Shown here: positions 1 through 8,111 of the stretch, in pieces
Position numbering within the stretch: the first letter of the stretch is position 1
Layout of the letters: the number at the start of each line of letters is the position of its first letter
Assembly (NCBI GenBank): GCA_964450355.1
Contig: CAYVDH010000019.1
Coordinates: 1-31,754, forward strand
Reading direction: 5' to 3'
Length of the DNA: 31,754 bases
Source of the DNA: CAYVDH01 sp964450355
GTDB taxonomy: Bacteria; Bacteroidota; Bacteroidia; NS11-12g; UBA955
Program-made: the position numbers and the translations under genes
The notes under the pieces: generated by a model
What the model was told of the DNA's origin: nothing
The model's input: the letters and a program-made list of their open reading frames with translations, nothing else
Database searches by the model: none

Positions 1-1
1 T

Positions 2-766
2 AAAAATTTAAAAAGATATAGAGAACGTTATTTCGATTGGTCATGTTTATGTTGGAAAACGAGTAATATTGAGCAAGATTATCATTTAATGTTTGGAAGT
101 GATTGTATTACATCTAATCCTGTTAGTAGTATTGATCCTTCACCATTTGGAGATGATTTAATTTCAAATACTAAAGAAGTTATTGAATTAAAAGATGTTA
201 ATTTTACACAAAATACTACCATTTTTGCTTGGAAAAAAATTATTGTAAAAAATAATGTAACTATGGCTAATGGAATTGAACTTAATTTAGTTGCAGGTGA
301 AGATATAATTTTAAATCCTAGTTTTATTGCCAAACCAGGTTTTAAAGCTATAATAGGTAAAATGCCATTTTGTAATCCTCAAATTCTTAATCCTGTAGAT
401 CAATCAGAAATTTCAACTTTTTGTCAAAGTAATAAATACAAGGAACTTATTATAATTCAATCTTCAAAAAGGAATAATGGTGATTCAAATTTCATAAATA
501 AAACTCAAGTTCCTTTAAATGTATCCATTTCTCCCAACCCTACTTCAGCCAACTTCACGGTATCCATATTTTACAACAATATGCAAGATTATAGTATTGC
601 ATTGATAGATGTTACAGGCAAGGTACTATTAAACAACAACTACAATGGCTCACAAACTTCACAATTTATAGAAACCAATGGTTTAGCTTCGGGTATTTAT
701 TTTGTTAAAATTACTTGTGGCAATTCCCAAAAAACGGAGAAATTAATAATTGAAGGAGGTAATTAA
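2..766 (+). CDS. T9SS type A sorting domain protein, 5' end outside the window
   Basis: The reading frame is open from the left edge (codons begin at base 2) through the ATG at 89 to the TAA at 764-766, so this is the C-terminal part of a longer protein and the ATG at 89 is internal. Roughly residues 35-90 after that ATG form a short beta-rich module ending in FIAKPGFKAIIG, which resembles the '3-coathanger stack' style repeats (..L.PGF.A..G..F.A.I) found before T9SS tails. The last 80 or so residues are a type A sorting domain: ISPNPTSANFTVSI, then IALIDVTGKVL, then GLASGIYFVKI and a basic end. This predicts export through the Sec system and T9SS to the surface or medium. The catalytic or binding part lies upstream and cannot be read here. 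Confidence 0.85.
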   Translation, partial: KNLKRYRERYFDWSCLCWKTSNIEQDYHLMFGSDCITSNPVSSIDPSPFGDDLISNTKEVIELKDVNFTQNTTIFAWKKIIVKNNVTMANGIELNLVAGEDIILNPSFIAKPGFKAIIGKMPFCNPQILNPVDQSEISTFCQSNKYKELIIIQSSKRNNGDSNFINKTQVPLNVSISPNPTSANFTVSIFYNNMQDYSIALIDVTGKVLLNNNYNGSQTSQFIETNGLASGIYFVKITCGNSQKTEKLIIEGGN

Positions 767-872
767 TAGTTCAATAGATAATATAACATATAGAAGTTTA
801 TTACTTTCTAAATATAAGTTTAATATTCTAAAGTATATTATATTTAAAAAGTTAAAACAATGATTTTTCATT

Positions 873-898
873 AAACGCCCTGATATATCAGGGCGTTT
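873..898 (+). terminator. Perfect 26-base palindrome, likely transcription terminator
   Basis: AAACGCCCTGATA is followed directly by its exact reverse complement, giving a GC-rich hairpin (CGCCCTGA/TCAGGGCG) in very AT-rich surroundings. A broken T-rich stretch (tatgtttatttttat) follows on the plus strand. It sits between the T9SS gene ending at 766 and the lipoprotein gene starting at 927. The T tract is imperfect, so efficiency is uncertain. Confidence 0.75.
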
Positions 899-915
899 AT
901 GTTTATTTTTATCAT

Positions 916-923
916 TATATTTG
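916..923 (+). promoter_or_regulatory. Bacteroidota -7 element TATATTTG
   Basis: An exact match to TAnnTTTG, only three bases before the ATG at 927. If used, the transcript would be leaderless or nearly so. No clear -33 TTG is present at the expected distance. Confidence 0.5.
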
Positions 924-926
924 TAT

Positions 927-1787
927 ATGAAAACGTTCATATTAACTACATTAAGTCTAACAGTGTTGGTAACATTCAATTCTTGCAAAAAAAAATGCTG
1001 CAACGATCCTACTAATCCTGATTGTGAGAATTATGATCCGTGTTATGGGAAAGGTCAAATTAACTCAAATTTCAGAGTTAGGCCAGGAGATAGAGGTTTT
1101 AAACCACCAGAAAAGTGGTGCGATTTGATACCATGTGATACCTTTAGCGAAACAAGTGTGCGATTTGATATACCATTGAATAATCCTAATAATAGCACTT
1201 ATGAGTGGCAAATTGGAAATGAACCTGAACCAAGAAAAACCAATAATGGCTTTGAAGTTGATTTTAGTGATTATTTAAATGCAGGAAATTGGAGAAAACA
1301 TTTATCAGTATCACTAACCATTAAAACTCCATTAAACAGTTGCATGAGCCACCCCGAAGACACTTTGATTAAAGTTACTAGAGATTTGTATTTTGAACCA
1401 TTTGGTTTTCGTTTAATTAAGCAGAATGAAACCTTTGCAAGCTTCAAAGGATATTTTACACACGAACCAAATAAAACAGTGACTTTAATATTGATGAATC
1501 AAAAAACAGGAAAATTCAGAGGAATAGAAGCGCCACTTTTTTTAACTATTGGGTTTCCTTTTGTTGATACCTTGCTTCATCCCATAACACATCTTGTGGA
1601 AAGTTGTGTAAATTATAAACATAAAATGATTAAAGTACTTTTTCCTGATCAAAATTATTCCAATTTGAGTTTTTATTTTTCATATATAGAAACTTATTTT
1701 ATCACGGAAAATAAAATAAAACTAATTTACGAATTTGAAAAACCTTCTGGTTTTGAACGATATGAATTTATTGGAGAAAGAATTTAA
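927..1787 (+). CDS. Tandem-family lipoprotein, copy 1
   Basis: A predicted lipoprotein of 286 residues. The signal peptide MKTFILTTLSLTVLVTFNSC ends in a lipobox with Cys20 as the lipidation site. I prefer the ATG at 927 to the in-frame TTG at 921, because it gives the same signal peptide length as the two neighbours and the TTG lies inside the promoter element. Just after the lipobox comes a module (KKKCCNDPTNPDCENYDPCYG) shared by all three copies. Beyond it the sequence is only distantly related to the neighbours, but it keeps the PKD-like STYEWQIG segment, the GYF...NKTV..IL middle and the F-I-G-E-R ending. The protein probably faces the periplasm or the cell surface. I recognise no enzymatic motif and its function is unknown. 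Confidence 0.8.
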   Translation: MKTFILTTLSLTVLVTFNSCKKKCCNDPTNPDCENYDPCYGKGQINSNFRVRPGDRGFKPPEKWCDLIPCDTFSETSVRFDIPLNNPNNSTYEWQIGNEPEPRKTNNGFEVDFSDYLNAGNWRKHLSVSLTIKTPLNSCMSHPEDTLIKVTRDLYFEPFGFRLIKQNETFASFKGYFTHEPNKTVTLILMNQKTGKFRGIEAPLFLTIGFPFVDTLLHPITHLVESCVNYKHKMIKVLFPDQNYSNLSFYFSYIETYFITENKIKLIYEFEKPSGFERYEFIGERI

Positions 1788-1796
1788 AAAAACTAA

Positions 1797-2615
1797 ATGA
1801 AACAAATTTATATTCCATTAATTGCATTCATTATTTTATTCACTTTGACATCATGCAAAAAGAACTATTGCAACGACCCTACCAATCCAGATTGTGAGAA
1901 TTATGATCCGTGTTATGGGATACAAGAGGCAAATGCAGAGTTTGTCATAGAAGAAAATGTCAATGGTCGATACTTTATAGGCGATACTGTTGGGGGGGTA
2001 AGCTTACATCGATTTAGGGCTTTGCACAATGCTGATAGTTTTATATGGAAACTTGGCTCAGAAACAATAAGGGAAAAACAATTTGAAAGACGTTTTTTCC
2101 CTAATGATAAGTGGCTTGAAGTGCAGTTAATAGTTTTTAAAAAAGCTAATTCAAATTGCAATAAAAAACAAAAAATATCCGATACGCTTAAAAAAAGATT
2201 TTATAGCTGGGATTTTACAACAGATAACAATGGAATTTATAAGTATAGACGACCAGTATATGGTTACTATAAGGGCTTTTACGAAAGTAATAAAAATAAG
2301 ACAGTTGAAGTTTTTTTAGTAGATTCAATATTTAAATTTCCTTTGAGCGGACAATTAAATTATGTATTTGGTATTAAAGGTTTTCCATTGCCAAACTCGA
2401 ATTGTCCTAATATTCCAAATCTGGGAAATATATTTGCAGTTTTTTGTGATATAAAAATAGCTACAGGAGGTTATCATTCACTTACACCGGTATCAAAAAG
2501 TTTTGTCTATTTAGATAGATATAATAGAGACAAAATAACCATAGAAGTAAGCTATAAAGATACTCTAAGCAATGTATGGAAAGAGGATAAATTTATAGGT
2601 TTTAGAAAAAAATAA
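1797..2615 (+). CDS. Tandem-family lipoprotein, copy 2
   Basis: A predicted lipoprotein of 272 residues, nine bases downstream of copy 1 and probably co-transcribed with it. The signal peptide ends at LTSC with Cys20, followed by the family module CNDPTNPDCENYDPCYG. Residues of about 45-140 look like a degenerate PKD-type beta domain (FRALHNADSFIWKLG ... VQLIVFKKANSNC). The C-terminal part contains GYYKGFYESNKNKTVEVFL, IKGFPLPN and the ending DKFIGFRKK. The segment 1881-2213 is almost identical at DNA level to copy 3, while the 3' third has diverged. The last 110 bases reappear in the pseudogene at 3474-3761. A run of seven G lies at 1992-1998. Function unknown; surface or periplasmic location is inferred. 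Confidence 0.85.
   Translation: MKQIYIPLIAFIILFTLTSCKKNYCNDPTNPDCENYDPCYGIQEANAEFVIEENVNGRYFIGDTVGGVSLHRFRALHNADSFIWKLGSETIREKQFERRFFPNDKWLEVQLIVFKKANSNCNKKQKISDTLKKRFYSWDFTTDNNGIYKYRRPVYGYYKGFYESNKNKTVEVFLVDSIFKFPLSGQLNYVFGIKGFPLPNSNCPNIPNLGNIFAVFCDIKIATGGYHSLTPVSKSFVYLDRYNRDKITIEVSYKDTLSNVWKEDKFIGFRKK
1881..2213 (+). repeat. 333-base direct repeat, copy A (partner 2704-3036)
   Basis: Aligned at a constant offset of 823 bases with 2704-3036, this segment shows one difference (G at 2186, T at 3009). Outside the segment the two genes differ at many positions, including synonymous ones. The sharp edges suggest recent recombination between the paralogues. Confidence 0.9.
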
Positions 2616-2619
2616 CAAA

Positions 2620-3450
2620 ATGAAACATGTTTATATTCCATTAATTGCATTCATCATTTCATTCACTTTGACATCTTGCAAAAAAAAATGCTGCAACGAC
2701 CCCACCAATCCAGATTGTGAGAATTATGATCCGTGTTATGGGATACAAGAGGCAAATGCAGAGTTTGTCATAGAAGAAAATGTCAATGGTCGATACTTTA
2801 TAGGCGATACTGTTGGGGGGGTAAGCTTACATCGATTTAGGGCTTTGCACAATGCTGATAGTTTTATATGGAAACTTGGCTCAGAAACAATAAGGGAAAA
2901 ACAATTTGAAAGACGTTTTTTCCCTAATGATAAGTGGCTTGAAGTGCAGTTAATAGTTTTTAAAAAAGCTAATTCAAATTGCAATAAAAAACAAAAAATA
3001 TCCGATACTCTTAAAAAAAGATTTTATAGCTGGGATGAAACTATTGACAATCAATATGGCATACCAATAAAACCAGCTCCTATATATGGAGATTATAAAG
3101 GTTTTTATGAAAGTAGTTCATCTAATTTAATTAATATATCATTAAAAGATACTCTCTTTAAATCATCAAATGGTCAAATAATCTCTTTTTTTTATATAAA
3201 TGGTTTTCCATATCCAAATACAAATAATTATAAGTCTAAACTATTATTAAATAATCATATTTATGGAGTTATAGCTGATTACATTGTAAATCCAACTAAA
3301 CTAAATTGTATTATTAAATGTGTACCAGCGTTTAAAAGTTATGCATATTTGGACCGGTATAATAGAAATAAAATTTATATAGAATTTGATTTTCAAGATA
3401 CTTTAACTAATGAGTGGAAACATGACAAATTTATAGGGTATAGAAATTAA
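2620..3450 (+). CDS. Tandem-family lipoprotein, copy 3
   Basis: A predicted lipoprotein of 276 residues, starting four bases after copy 2 stops. The signal peptide and lipobox (LTSC, Cys20) match copy 2, and the KKKCCNDPTNP module is like copy 1. Residues of about 29-139 equal copy 2 at all but silent level, then the sequence diverges abruptly after the codons for SWD. The C-terminal part keeps the family outline (GDYKGFYES, INGFPYPN, SYAYLDRYNRNK, DKFIGYRN). The pattern of an identical front with a divergent back indicates recent gene conversion or partial duplication. The seven-G run is also present (2815-2821). Function unknown. Confidence 0.85.
   Translation: MKHVYIPLIAFIISFTLTSCKKKCCNDPTNPDCENYDPCYGIQEANAEFVIEENVNGRYFIGDTVGGVSLHRFRALHNADSFIWKLGSETIREKQFERRFFPNDKWLEVQLIVFKKANSNCNKKQKISDTLKKRFYSWDETIDNQYGIPIKPAPIYGDYKGFYESSSSNLINISLKDTLFKSSNGQIISFFYINGFPYPNTNNYKSKLLLNNHIYGVIADYIVNPTKLNCIIKCVPAFKSYAYLDRYNRNKIYIEFDFQDTLTNEWKHDKFIGYRN
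2704..3036 (+). repeat. 333-base direct repeat, copy B (partner 1881-2213)
   Basis: Second copy of the near-identical segment in lipoprotein copy 3. The right edge falls at the codons for SWD, after which copy 2 reads FTTDNN and copy 3 reads ETIDNQ. Confidence 0.9.
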
Positions 3451-3473
3451 AAGATTTTTAAAATTTAACAATA

Positions 3474-3761
3474 ATGAATAAAAAATTAACATTAATAATG
3501 GCAATTTTGTTTTTTACAATAAATGACAAAATTGCCCAATGAGATGAAACGAATAGTAAAATTACAATAAGTACAAATTGGACAACATTTAATTATACTT
3601 CTACAAATCCAAATAGTTGGAATAGGACAATACCAGGAAATAGTTATTATTTCTATTTACATAGATATAATAGAGACAAAATAACCATAGAAGTAAGCTA
3701 CAAAGATACTCTAAGCAATGTATGGAAAGAAGATAAATTTGTAGGTTTTAGAAAAAAATAA
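3474..3761 (+). pseudogene. Chimeric secreted-protein pseudogene with lipoprotein copy 2 tail
   Basis: Reading from the ATG at 3474 gives a Sec signal peptide, MNKKLTLIMAILFFTINDKIAQ, then an in-frame TGA at 3540-3542. The same frame then stays open for 72 codons to the TAA at 3759-3761. The first part after the TGA (DETNSKITISTNWTTFNYTS...) is not obviously related to the lipoproteins. The last 110 bases (3652-3761) match 2506-2615 with four differences and encode DRYNRDKI-like ... DKFVGFRKK. It therefore looks like a fusion of an unrelated secreted-protein front with the 3' end of lipoprotein copy 2, later inactivated by a nonsense change. TGA is used as a normal stop elsewhere in the window (10614-10616, 30439-30441), so recoding is unlikely. 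Confidence 0.75.
3652..3761 (+). repeat. 110-base repeat of the 3' end of lipoprotein copy 2
   Basis: Matches 2506-2615 over the whole length, with four substitutions and no gap, including the stop codon. It shows that family 3' ends have been copied onto other reading frames. Confidence 0.85.
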
Positions 3762-3791
3762 AACAATGTGAAATTAAAAATAAAATAAGAC

Positions 3792-4433
3792 TTATTTTTC
3801 CTCAACCAACATTAATTTTTTATTGTCAAAAATATCCGATGGAGCTATCACTTTTTCTTGTAAAGGGATAGCGTCACCATAGCGTTCATTCAATATTGTT
3901 TTTACTATTGGGCTACTGAGGTCAAAGTCGCCCAATACTTTGGTTTTTCCTATTTCAATTCCTATGGTTTGATAACATTTCCATACCAATTCACTGCAAT
4001 ACAGCTCATCGTCTTTCCAATTAAAATACATGTCGTAATTTTTATCCAATTGCGCTGTTAAATAATTCTTCATATTCGTAATTACAGAATCTGTTTTTAA
4101 TAAACTGTCATTAGCCAATCTCTTGATGACGTATTTTTTATTGTCTCCTCTTTCTATAAATGACTTTAATGAAATTTTTTGAACAGGTTGAACCGCTTCA
4201 TACACCATCCATTCGTTGTTTTCTTTAAATATAATGCCTATGTGTGTGTATTTAGAATGCGTAGCCAACTGTATTGCTTTTCCTTGTCCCGCAATAGTGG
4301 TTTGAAATATCATGTCCCCGTTTTGATACGGTCTAATCTCACTGTTTTTTTTGATTTTAGTTTTTGCAAAAAAAATAAATCCTGAAAACAGAATGATAAG
4401 GGTTAATGTAATTAATGATTTTATGCGTAACAT
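3792..4433 (-). CDS. YiiX-like permuted papain-fold hydrolase (C92/NlpC-P60 type)
   Basis: A protein of 213 residues with one N-terminal hydrophobic segment (residues 5-23), so it is probably anchored in the membrane with the catalytic domain outside the cytoplasm. The order of motifs fits the circularly permuted NlpC/P60 family (YiiX/YebB, PF05708): RPYQNGDMIFQ near the start of the domain, the catalytic His in KYTHIGI (His64), and later the catalytic Cys in ELYCSELVWKCY (Cys146). Family members are thought to act on amide or ester bonds in cell-wall peptides or lipids; the substrate here is unknown. It is divergent from the methyltransferase at 4467, and the 33 bases between the two start codons must hold both promoters. 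It converges on the lipoprotein family region. Confidence 0.85.
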   Translation of the reverse strand: MLRIKSLITLTLIILFSGFIFFAKTKIKKNSEIRPYQNGDMIFQTTIAGQGKAIQLATHSKYTHIGIIFKENNEWMVYEAVQPVQKISLKSFIERGDNKKYVIKRLANDSLLKTDSVITNMKNYLTAQLDKNYDMYFNWKDDELYCSELVWKCYQTIGIEIGKTKVLGDFDLSSPIVKTILNERYGDAIPLQEKVIAPSDIFDNKKLMLVEEK

Positions 4434-4466
4434 TGCGTTTTAAATAATTTGATAAAGCAATAACGC

Positions 4467-5093
4467 ATGAAATGGCCCAATATTGTAGCAAATTTTCGAT
4501 TAAAATTACCTTTATACTACCGAAGGCAAATTCCATTGCATTTTGATGATTCAAAACTAACTGATGAATACCAAAATGAAGTGTACGAAAAAGCATTAGA
4601 AATTGCTGTAGAAAACCAATACCAATCAATACTTGATGTTGGCTGTGGTAGCGGTTATAAATTAATGAAATATTTTTCAGATTACAACACTACTGGCATT
4701 GAAACTGAACCATGTTTTTCTGCTCTCCAAAAAAAATACCCAGATAGACATTGGATGTTGACAAATAACCCTGAAAAAACAATAGAAGTATCTGATTTAT
4801 CAGCTGATTTAGTGATTTGCAGCGATGTCATAGAACATTTTATAGACCCAGTTTATTTAATTCAATATTTAAAAAAAATCGATTTTAAAACCTTGATAAT
4901 TTCCACTCCTGATAGAGCAGTTTTTTTGAAAATTAAAAAAGCAACAGCCATCGGTCCACCTTGGAATCCTTGCCATGCTCAAGAATGGACAGCAAAGGAG
5001 TTCGTGAAACTTCTTAAACCTCACTTTAAACACTTGACTTTGCATCACTGTAAAAAACAAATTGAGTGTATGTACGCTGTAATAAAGAAATAA
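4467..5093 (+). CDS. Class I SAM-dependent methyltransferase
   Basis: A 208-residue soluble protein. The SAM-binding motif I is ILDVGCGSGYK (residues 55-65), followed by an acidic residue at the end of strand 2 (TGIETE, Glu79) and the DVIEHFIDP segment (from residue 120), which are typical of Methyltransf_11/23-type folds. The later HAQEWTAKEFVKLL segment is also common in sugar- or lipid-related methyltransferases that act beside glycosyltransferases. The substrate cannot be told. The next gene downstream is a membrane glycosyltransferase with its own promoter element, so a joint role in glycoconjugate synthesis is possible but only inferred. Confidence 0.85.
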   Translation: MKWPNIVANFRLKLPLYYRRQIPLHFDDSKLTDEYQNEVYEKALEIAVENQYQSILDVGCGSGYKLMKYFSDYNTTGIETEPCFSALQKKYPDRHWMLTNNPEKTIEVSDLSADLVICSDVIEHFIDPVYLIQYLKKIDFKTLIISTPDRAVFLKIKKATAIGPPWNPCHAQEWTAKEFVKLLKPHFKHLTLHHCKKQIECMYAVIKK

Positions 5094-5098
5094 CTTTG
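5091..5098 (+). promoter_or_regulatory. Bacteroidota -7 element TAACTTTG
   Basis: An exact TAnnTTTG match that overlaps the stop codon of the methyltransferase gene. It predicts a leader of about 50 bases for the gene starting at 5156. Confidence 0.45.
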
Positions 5099-5155
5099 TT
5101 GTTTCATATTTTGTCTTTAAATTTACCAACTAAATTTTTTTTCTAAAACAATTAA

Positions 5156-8044
5156 ATGGCTGCAAAACAAACAGTTACAAATCAAATTAATTCTGTGAAT
5201 ACAGGTTTTTATATTCACAATTTCATAAAAACAGAACAATCTTTAGAAGATTTAAAAGGTCTTATTGCTATTTGTGCTAAAAATAGCAACGATATTTTAG
5301 TGTCAACTAAGGCGTTAAAAAACATTCCTGAAAGTTATCATGGCAACCTCATTGGTATAGATGGATTCAACTTTTCTAATCTAAAACACGACACCATAGT
5401 TCCATTAAATTTACCAATGGAAACGGATATAAATTCGGCAGTTAAATGGATAAATCAAGCAAGTAAACTAAGTAAAAGCAACAAAATAGTTTTTGCCAAT
5501 GGCAAATTCAATGACAAAGTAAACATTGTTTCTCAACATGTCGCCTATTGGAGTAATTTTTTGCCTAAGTTATTTACAGGAGTTGATGCTAATTTAAGTC
5601 ACAACGAATTGTGTATTGTTCCAGTCTCACTATTTCAATCGATTTGCCTAGACAAAAAAATTGTAAATGTATGGGAATTGGCTTCATATTCCTTGCAAAA
5701 TCAATTGTATGAAGTTTCAAATTTTGACTATAAAAACAAATTTTTTAAAGTTTTTGATGCCTTAAAAGGGGTGTTTAATTCAATCAAGGTTGGAGTAAAA
5801 AGCTCATTTCAATCTTTCACTCAAGCGAATAACAACAACAAAGGTTGGTTTGATGTGAACTCAATCAATTACAAAAAAACATTTGGCATTATAAGCATCC
5901 TTTTATTTGTCATCATGTGTATTATAAGTTTCGATTACAATGTAACATGGGATGAGCCCAATCACAATACCTATTCAAAAGATGTTGTAAAATATTACAG
6001 TTCATTTGGTGGCGATACTACCATTTTTGATCATCAAAAGAAAGGTCATCAAGATTATTACACCAATAATTTTTATGGCATGAGCATCGATGTTGTTAGT
6101 GCTGCTTTTAATTCCATACTTGGAGTAAAAAATGAATACCATGTCCGACATTTATTGATTACTATAGTGGGTTTTTTAAGCATATTATTTACAGCTTTAA
6201 CCGTTAGGTTGTTTGCTGGTTGGTTACCTGCTTGTTTAACTATAGTAGCCATGACCTTTTCACCTTCTTACTTTGGTCATTGTTTTAATAATCCTAAAGA
6301 CATTCCATTTGCTGCAGGTTACATCATGTCTTTGTATTACATTATAAAATTGCTAACCGAATTACCCAATCCAAAACACCAAACCAAAGTGATGTTAGCT
6401 GTATCTATTGGGTTTGCAATCAGTATCAGGGTTCAAGGAGTACTTGGTATTGTCTATTTTGGCATGGCAGTATTGTTGTATTGGATATTGATTCAAATGA
6501 AATCAAAAGACAAGAAATTTCTTCATTTTTTAAAAATTGGATTACTTGTTTCTGTGGTTGGTTATTTTTTAGGAATACTTTTATGGCCTTATGCTTTACG
6601 ACATCCTTTAACAGGGCCAATTTCTGCAATTAAAGAATTTTCTAATTTTGCTTATTTAACTTACTATGAATTGTTCGAAGGAGTAAGACAATACATCAAA
6701 CCGTGGTATTATGAGCCTAAAATCATCATGCTTACTGCGCCAATTGTGGTTATCGCAGGATTTTTATTAGGGATAATTTTTGGATGGATAAAAAAAGACA
6801 AAGTAAAATTAATAGCTCTATTTGTATTGTTATTTGCCACTTTCTTTCCAACGTATTTCACAATTTACAAAAAATCTTATTTGTACAATGGATGGAGGCA
6901 TTTTATTTTCATTTATCCTTCTTTAATGGTAATTGCCATGATTGGTTGGACTAGTATTTTACAATTTGTAAAAAAACAAAAAGTTCAAGTGATAGTTTTA
7001 TTGCTAATAACAGCAACTTTTGTCAAACCTGCAATATGGAGCATTGCTAATCATCCATACCAATACATGTATTTCAATGAAATTGCTGGTGGAGTGAAAG
7101 GTGCTCATGGAAATTACGAAATAGATTATTGGAATCAAGCACCTAGAGAAGCGTTTGATTGGTTAGTAAAAAATAGACCAGAAGTGTTGAATGGAAAACA
7201 AAGGGTAAGTAGTAACAACATAGGTGAATCTTTAAAAACGTTTGTTCCTGGTTCGGAGAATGTCATGTACAAATGGACTAGAGAATACGAGTGGGCAAAC
7301 GATGATTGGCAATATGCTATTTGGACAACTAGGACATTGTCTAAAAATCAAATATTAAGTAAATATTGGCCACCCAAAGGCACTATTTATGAAGTTAAAG
7401 TAGATGGAGTAACTGTTGCAGCAGTGGTAGAATCCAAAAACAATTACAGCCATTTGGCACATCAATACTTGAAAAAAAACAATGGAGATTCTGCCTTGAT
7501 GTTTTACAAATTGGCATACGATTACAACCCTTTAGAAGAAGAGTATGTAAGAGGTCTAGGAGATGCTTATAAGTTAAAACAAAATGTTGATAGCGCTCTT
7601 TTGTTTTACAAAAAAGCATTAGAACTAAGAGATGGAAACTATGAAGCTTATTATGGAATAGCCGAATGTTATTATGCCAAAGCAACAGTAAATCCTGAAA
7701 GTCCCGATAAAAATTTAATCAATAAAGCTATAGAAAATTTTGAAACAGCTGCTAAATACAAAGAAAATTTTTCGGGAGTATATTATTATTTAGCTGAATT
7801 AAACATTGGATTAGACAACAAAGAAAAAGCATTAGAGAATTACGCTTTGTTTTTTGAATATGGTCAAGTGAATCAGCAAATTTATGAACGAATGGCTCAG
7901 ACACTTCAATCCATGGGTTTTAAAGACATTGACTCAGAGCCTTATTATTATTTGTACAACAAAGCTTTGGAAGAAAACAACAATAAAAAAGCAGACATGT
8001 ACTTGCAATACCACAACCAAATAATGAGTAGCAGTAAAAAATAA
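5156..8044 (+). CDS. GT-C-like membrane glycosyltransferase with TPR tail
   Basis: A 962-residue protein with three parts. Residues 1 to about 235 are soluble and of unclear fold; stretches such as NLIGIDGFNFS and NKIVFANGKFND could be a degenerate GT2-like domain, but I see no DxD. Residues of about 241-630 hold many hydrophobic helices. After the first comes the extracytoplasmic TWDEPNH (Asp266, Glu267), the acidic pair expected of GT-C/PMT-ArnT-type enzymes that use polyprenyl-phosphate sugars. Residues of about 763-915 form tetratricopeptide repeats (HLAHQYLKKNNGDSALMFYKLAYDYNP; YVRGLGDAYKLKQNVDSALLFYKKALEL). The likely role is transfer of sugar to a protein or lipid at the periplasmic face, with the TPRs recruiting a partner. 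Donor and acceptor are unknown. Confidence 0.75.
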   Translation: MAAKQTVTNQINSVNTGFYIHNFIKTEQSLEDLKGLIAICAKNSNDILVSTKALKNIPESYHGNLIGIDGFNFSNLKHDTIVPLNLPMETDINSAVKWINQASKLSKSNKIVFANGKFNDKVNIVSQHVAYWSNFLPKLFTGVDANLSHNELCIVPVSLFQSICLDKKIVNVWELASYSLQNQLYEVSNFDYKNKFFKVFDALKGVFNSIKVGVKSSFQSFTQANNNNKGWFDVNSINYKKTFGIISILLFVIMCIISFDYNVTWDEPNHNTYSKDVVKYYSSFGGDTTIFDHQKKGHQDYYTNNFYGMSIDVVSAAFNSILGVKNEYHVRHLLITIVGFLSILFTALTVRLFAGWLPACLTIVAMTFSPSYFGHCFNNPKDIPFAAGYIMSLYYIIKLLTELPNPKHQTKVMLAVSIGFAISIRVQGVLGIVYFGMAVLLYWILIQMKSKDKKFLHFLKIGLLVSVVGYFLGILLWPYALRHPLTGPISAIKEFSNFAYLTYYELFEGVRQYIKPWYYEPKIIMLTAPIVVIAGFLLGIIFGWIKKDKVKLIALFVLLFATFFPTYFTIYKKSYLYNGWRHFIFIYPSLMVIAMIGWTSILQFVKKQKVQVIVLLLITATFVKPAIWSIANHPYQYMYFNEIAGGVKGAHGNYEIDYWNQAPREAFDWLVKNRPEVLNGKQRVSSNNIGESLKTFVPGSENVMYKWTREYEWANDDWQYAIWTTRTLSKNQILSKYWPPKGTIYEVKVDGVTVAAVVESKNNYSHLAHQYLKKNNGDSALMFYKLAYDYNPLEEEYVRGLGDAYKLKQNVDSALLFYKKALELRDGNYEAYYGIAECYYAKATVNPESPDKNLINKAIENFETAAKYKENFSGVYYYLAELNIGLDNKEKALENYALFFEYGQVNQQIYERMAQTLQSMGFKDIDSEPYYYLYNKALEENNNKKADMYLQYHNQIMSSSKK

Positions 8045-8111
8045 ATTGGAATAATCATTGTATTATAAAAAACATGCAACATAATTAACCAAAAAAGAGT
8101 CTAATAAATAA

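Noticed and set aside
873..898. 26-base perfect palindrome as a mobile-element end or recombination site
   Set aside because: It stands alone between co-directional genes, has no partner repeat or transposase nearby and fits a terminator hairpin.
1913..2984. Two identical 82-residue minus-strand open frames (1913-2161 and 2736-2984)
   Set aside because: They lie wholly inside the duplicated part of lipoprotein copies 2 and 3 and are identical only because the plus-strand DNA is duplicated.
3540..3542. TGA in the pseudogene as a recoded selenocysteine or Trp codon
   Set aside because: TGA is a normal stop in other genes of the window, TGG is used for Trp, and no selenoprotein family or SECIS-like hairpin is evident.
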